NCBI GenBank assembly: GCA_029379385.1
Contig: CM055612.1
Location: 1,736,001 to 1,800,000 of the forward strand
From: Quillaja saponaria
Lineage: Eukaryota > Streptophyta > Magnoliopsida > Fabales > Quillajaceae
Direction: 5' to 3'
Length of the DNA: 64,000 bases
The notes beneath the pieces were generated by a model. The model did no database searches. It saw nothing but the letters and a program-made list of their open reading frames with translations, and was not told where the DNA came from. Positions 59,401 to 64,000 of the stretch are shown here, piece after piece (within the stretch, counting starts at the first letter, position 1; every line of letters begins with the position of its first letter). The position numbers were made by a program, and so were the translations under genes.

Positions 59401-61807
59401 GTTTCATGTACAGTTCTAGAACTTCATTTACTGTTTATTGATCTTCTTGAATTGAATTAACTTTTTAGCACATTTTTCATTTACAGGTTGATGATCACTT
59501 CTACATTTATTTGGAGTATGTTTATCCTGGATCAATCAATAAATTTATCCGTGACCATTGTGGAGCTATCACTGAATCTGTAGTTCGCAATTTCACCCGC
59601 CACATAGTCTCTGGGTTGGCTTACTTACATAGCACCAAGACGATCCACAGGTGTAGATAGAATGCCCACTTATTCTATCTTGAGATATGCTATGATTGAA
59701 ATACAATTAACAAGCTAAATATGGTTATAAGTAAAGCTGTGACTCTAGATGGATTTCTTAAAGAGATTATAATAAATTTCATTCTTTTATTATATGTATA
59801 CCTATTAGTCTGATAAAAAACTTTGTTCAAGAAACCAATTGCATTTCTAACTGAGGTTTGGCTGCTGTATAAGCTGATGATTGTGTTCTGTAGGGATATC
59901 AAAGGTGCAAATTTGCTTGTTGATGCATCAGGCACTGTTAAGCTTGCAGATTTTGGGATGGCCAAACATGTGAGTTTGGAGTTTCTTTCTCTTTTTGTGT
60001 GTACCTTTTTTCTCATTTTTGGTTTTACCTACTGATATTCCTTGCTTTAGTAAGCTCTCCTGTATGGTGACCCTTTCTATATTTTGTGGAAACTTTATTT
60101 GTGACCTATCTACAAATCTGTATATAACTAAATATTATGTTTTAGTCTATGCTGCTATGAGTTTTATGACCACAGTATTATTATTGAAATTTGTATCCTT
60201 TTTGGTGGTTTTGTATCTAAATCCTTCCGTCGTTTCAGCTAACAGGACTGTCATATGATCTTTCTTTGAAGGGCAGCCCATACTGGATGGCTCCTGAGGT
60301 ACTTAATATCCTCAGTTTCTAAGCTATTTATATTCCTCATGGCATGTCTTTTTTTGACTCATTCCTCCTGTGCAGGTCATGAAGGCTGCAATAAAGAAAG
60401 ATGCCGATCCCAATCTTGCTTTGGCCGTTGATATATGGAGCTTGGGCTGCACTATCATTGAAATGCTGACAGGAAAACCTCCTTGGAGTGAGTTTGAAGG
60501 GGTGAGCCAATAAATGAGCTTGCTAATTCTCATCAAAGCTTGTGTCTACCTTTTCTTTTCTGTACAAATTTGACATTTCTATGATTTGTTTGGACTCATT
60601 AAGGATTGATGCATGATAAATCTTAATTGGGTAGTCACTTCTCTTTATTATGTATAACATTGCTTTTGTATTATCCTTCTGAGTCATAATCTTCCATAAT
60701 GTGTTTAAGCCTTGCACCATAATTAAGATGTTAAGGGCTTCAAGCAGATGTGGCACCAGGTATTAATTTTTGCTATATGCCACTCTTTAGATTCCATTTT
60801 ATAGGGGAACTAAGTCTAAATCAAGTTGAGCTTCATTTGCGTTTGTTACTTTCCAATTGTATGTTGCATTCTCTTTCTTACTGACTGGTCTAACTTGATG
60901 AATTTCAAAAAATTATGGACCTCTATATTATTCATGGTATCTATGAGTTATTTTACAATCTTGTACCTTTAAGTAGAAAGTTCATTCCCTTATGTCTCTT
61001 GCATTCTTCAAATGTTTCCGTTGTAGGTGTAATGATGCTTGTGCCTTTTGTAATGGTTGCTTTAATAACCTAGTTGGTTTCTATCTGTCAGCCTCAGGCC
61101 ATGTTCAAGGTTCTGCATAGATCACCACCTATACCAGAAACATTATCCTCTGATGGAAAAGATTTCCTCCAGCAATGCTTTCAAAGGGATCCAGCAGACC
61201 GACCACCAGCCGAAAAGCTACTTGAGCATCGTTTTGTACAAAACTCACACGATCAGAATGTTCTAGTCCACCCTCAAACATATTCTAGACTAAACCTATC
61301 TGTAAGTGTTAATCCTACCCTAGTATTTAGCAATTAACAAGCTCAAAAGCCATTTTAATATTGTTGGGGGGTGGGAGACGGAATTTGTTTCTGATATGTT
61401 GTTTGTGCCTTTCTAGGATAAATCACACAGTCCAAGAGACTGTGCTAAACAGGGGACTGATTCGATGCCGGTCTCCCAAGGCACAAGGATTATGACCAGG
61501 AATGTGCAATGTTGTAGGTAATTATGTTCATTCCTTGACAGACAAATAGTTCATTTTAATATTTTATTGGCCTTCATTCTACTATTGTTTTGCTTCTAAC
61601 AGTGATACTTATCAACAATATGATGTTGAAGAAACTCCTTTTCATCATTCTTCTTACTCTATGCCAGAAGTTCACTCTCGTCAATCTACCATCAGACATA
61701 GCGCACATAGTTACACAAGTTCCCCAAATATTTCCAGCAATGTGCCTCTCACTGCTATGAGTAACCGTGCCTTGCCATTGAAGTATGTCTTTGGTTGCAA
61801 GGGTTAA
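56492..61807 (+). CDS. MAPKKK5-like protein kinase with internal tandem repeat
   Basis: MEKK/YODA-type MAP3K that would phosphorylate MAPKKs in immune and developmental cascades. The eleven exons are 56492-56919, 57285-58250, 58334-58421, 59318-59380, 59487-59650, 59894-59969, 60239-60298, 60376-60501, 61092-61301, 61417-61517 and 61603-61807, giving 828 residues. The N terminus is Ser-rich with [16 protein letters not shown], as in Arabidopsis MAPKKK5. The kinase domain runs from about 446 to 703: GRGTFGSV (452-459), Lys474 in [15 protein letters not shown] (569-578), DFG (589-591), and MAPE ending at 615. Exon 2 contains two near-identical 61-residue units plus a diverged third. The exon-2/exon-3 junction (ACCT|GTACGG, GACAG|GGAGACTGG) changes the common NRETG to NLETG. 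The gene looks intact. MAPKKK3 or YODA identity cannot be excluded. Confidence 0.92.
57351..57716 (+). repeat. In-frame tandem duplication of 183 bp in MAPKKK exon 2
   Basis: Units 57351-57533 and 57534-57716 are nearly identical, with four differences noticed by eye (including GGGGTG/AGGGTG, GCAAGT/GCGAGT and GATTTA/GAGTTA). Each encodes 61 residues with [30 protein letters not shown] and VFPSYV. A third diverged unit follows from 57717 ([13 protein letters not shown], then [17 protein letters not shown]), which is probably the ancestral sequence. Confidence 0.92.
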
Positions 61808-64000
61808 ATCCCTAGCAAATGTGGATTGTGGAAGACTGGAATTCTTACATCAGGGGGCTAGTTGTAATGAAGAAATCCAGGCTGCCTCTCCTAGATTGTC
61901 TTACTGAAGCTGCAGCAGTACCTTTGAGTCCGCCAGCACATGGAAGTTGGTCATCTTAGACTAACAAAACTGTACGAGTCTGTATCAGTATCACACCAGG
62001 TGGGTCATGTGAGAAAATAGTAAGAAAAGGAAATTGATAAATAAACATTCACTTTATTAGTTATCCTTTATTAATTTGTACATAATGATGCTTTTTCTAT
62101 TGAAATCCATATTTAAATGGTGTAATGAAAATCACCATAATTTTTTTTTCCCAATGATAAAATCATTTTTAATCATTAAAAGAATTATGTTTATTAAAAT
62201 TTTATCAATTTTAGTTGCAATACATAAGCTTATATATATATATTTTTGGAGAAAATGTGAAAATTAAACAAATAATTTTTAATATCAAATGTCTTCAACT
62301 TGATTGTATAATTTTTATTTATTTATTATAAAAAATAACCTATTTTTAGATATATTTTTACAAAAAACTAAAGAAAGAAAATAATAACTACTCAAACATC
62401 CGTTTTATTAAACTGGTATTACACAAATCTCATTTTTAATATCAAACCTCCCAGAACTTTAAAATACCTAAAACACTCTTCGTGTATCATTATCATGATG
62501 AAATAATAATCTTACAATTCAATTAAATTGCTAACTACATATTATTAAAACGACATATAAAATAAAACTAATAAATCATTCCTAGAATAATATTATGCAG
62601 CTAAAAAATAAAAAAGGTTGAGAAAAGAATTATGTTTTTTTCTAGATTTGGACAAAAACAACTTCATATTCTTTAAAGATTTACACTTTTTTGCAAATAT
62701 TATTTTCTATTAATTCTAATTTTTTTTTATCACAATTTTGAGAATGATTATTAGTTCAGTTTTAATTTTAATTTTATTTTGAATTTTAAAATCTCATACA
62801 ATATTAATTAATTTATTAAAACTGAAATTATTTGTATCTCATAATAATAAGGATATTTTAGGAATTTTTTTTCTTAGTAAAAAGAAAGAAAAATACTGTA
62901 TGAATTTAATGCACACATACTTACATTGCATAAATTTCACAGTAAAATTGATTGTAATTTATTCAAACTTATATCTATAATTTTTATGCATGCTTCTAAG
63001 ACAAAAATAATATTATATCTCATAGATAGCAAAGAATGTGGTGTTGTTGGCGTAAGAAGTCACTTGCAAGTTGCAACTGTTACTACTCGTGTTTCAGTGA
63101 ACATCTATTTATAAATCGTATCAATTTGTTTATTTTATAAATAGTCTAATGGAGAAAACTAGACTATATGTTGTGGCAAATTGTCAAAATGTTTACCGAT
63201 TTGTGTCCCCACTAGTTTTTATTTTATTTATGTACGTAATCGTAAATTGATCAATTGTTCACGGATATGGAATAGTATAATTCTGTTGTAAATCACTAAT
63301 TTTTTATATTTTTTTCTCATATCTCACATGCATTTGTATTAAACAATACACTTATTGACTTGTTCACTACAACTAACTACTTTTGAGTAAATTATTAATG
63401 ACTTATTTGGTACATCGTGTAAAATTATATAGTATATAATTATACATTATATTAAGATGTATAGTTTTATAATTATTATACTGTTGTCTTGTCATGTCCT
63501 CACATTTTTTATTATATAATTTTATACTGTTAGACATAATATAAAAAGAAGTTAACAGTATAAGTCTATATTATTTTGTTGCTGTCAAACACTGTATAAG
63601 AGTCAACTGAATAATCTTATATTATCTTGTTATTTTTATATAATGTACCAAGTGACCCCTAAATATTTTGACGATGCGATGATAGAACAAATTTAATAAT
63701 AGATAATTTATTAATTTAAAAAAAAAAAGTCAATTACAACACACAAGTTATTGAATTAAAGAAACTAAATTTTATGACTGGACAAGCTCTTTCTTACAAT
63801 ACTACATTTTATTATATCCATAATTAAATTTTATCTCAAATAAAAGAACTTATTTAAATTAATTATTATTTTTAATCAGAATTATTTAGTTCTAAACACA
63901 CTATAACTGTTTTTAGCACCAAAAAAAAAAAAAAAAAAAAGGGAAAATCGTTAACAGGAGCCATACCCTATCCGGATACGGGTCCTCTAGCTTGGTCCGG
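61808..64000. other. 3' flank of MAPKKK and AT-rich end of window
   Basis: The first 250 bp are presumed 3' UTR. The rest is strongly AT-rich with no gene. A MITE-like element is at 63400-63660 and a poly-A run at about 63920-63941. The last 60 bp are GC-richer (CTATCCGGATACGGGTCC), so another feature may begin beyond the window. Confidence 0.4.
63400..63660. mobile_element. Possible MITE
   Basis: The left end GACTTATTTGGTACAT and the right end, reverse complemented as AGGGGTCACTTGGTACAT, resemble degraded inverted repeats around an AT-rich core of about 260 bp. The match is short and gapped, so this is tentative. Confidence 0.35.

Noticed and set aside
60720..60760. An extra MAPKKK exon between exons 8 and 9
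   Set aside because: A short open piece here lacks proper splice sites, and exon 8 joins exon 9 directly with the conserved EFEG-x-QAMFKVL order.
1..64000. CRISPR arrays, rRNA or tRNA genes, viral genes
   Set aside because: None was seen. The repeats present are microsatellites, tandem duplications and transposon ends, and the genes are all plant nuclear in type.

Overview
This is a nuclear chromosome segment from a flowering plant, most likely a dicot. The intergenic DNA is AT-rich. Genes are split by many short GT-AG introns, there is no operon structure, and MITE-like inverted repeats and retrotransposon relics lie between genes. Almost every recognisable protein belongs to a plant-specific family (Dof factor, CYP701A ent-kaurene oxidase, ADR1 helper NLR, LHT and NAT transporters, thylakoidal processing peptidase, OSB). 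All gene models here were built by hand from splice signals, reading phase and family knowledge, and no database search was run. The species cannot be named from the sequence alone.

Layout: (1) 1-6053, two tandem ent-kaurene oxidase genes (gibberellin pathway), the first cut by the window edge; (2) 8587-9228, a single-exon Dof zinc-finger gene; (3) 10256-13347, an LHT8-like amino-acid permease on the minus strand; (4) 15855-18954, a chloroplast thylakoidal processing peptidase; (5) 20062-22159, a conserved-looking secretory or organellar protein I cannot name; (6) 22839-25007, an NPF (NRT1/PTR) transporter on the minus strand; (7) 28505-30645, a serpin-ZX gene with a duplicated upstream region; (8) 34832-39489, a 14-exon nucleobase-ascorbate transporter; (9) 40966-44225, an ADR1-type helper NLR on the minus strand; (10) 47614-48696, a broken F-box/DUF295 gene; (11) 49251-50061, a possible 66-residue gene in three very short exons; (12) 50331-53175, an OSB organellar ssDNA-binding protein; (13) 56492-61807, a MAPKKK5/YODA-type kinase with an internal 61-residue tandem repeat.

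The Dof, LHT8, serpin and OSB genes occur in the same order as the Arabidopsis cluster At1g47655, At1g47670, At1g47710 and At1g47720 (identities recalled from knowledge of those loci). The middle of the window is therefore probably an ancient syntenic block with other genes interleaved. The genes do not form one pathway.

Mobile DNA includes a 534-bp solo LTR with a 5-bp target duplication just upstream of OSB, a 659-bp Tourist-like MITE just upstream of ADR1, a decayed RTE-like LINE fragment, and several hairpin MITE-like elements. I saw no CRISPR array, rRNA, tRNA or viral gene. I found no clearly new multi-gene system. The best leads are the hidden small gene, the repeat expansion in the MAPKKK, the unusual N terminus and intron difference of the second ent-kaurene oxidase, and splice-site and promoter rearrangements.
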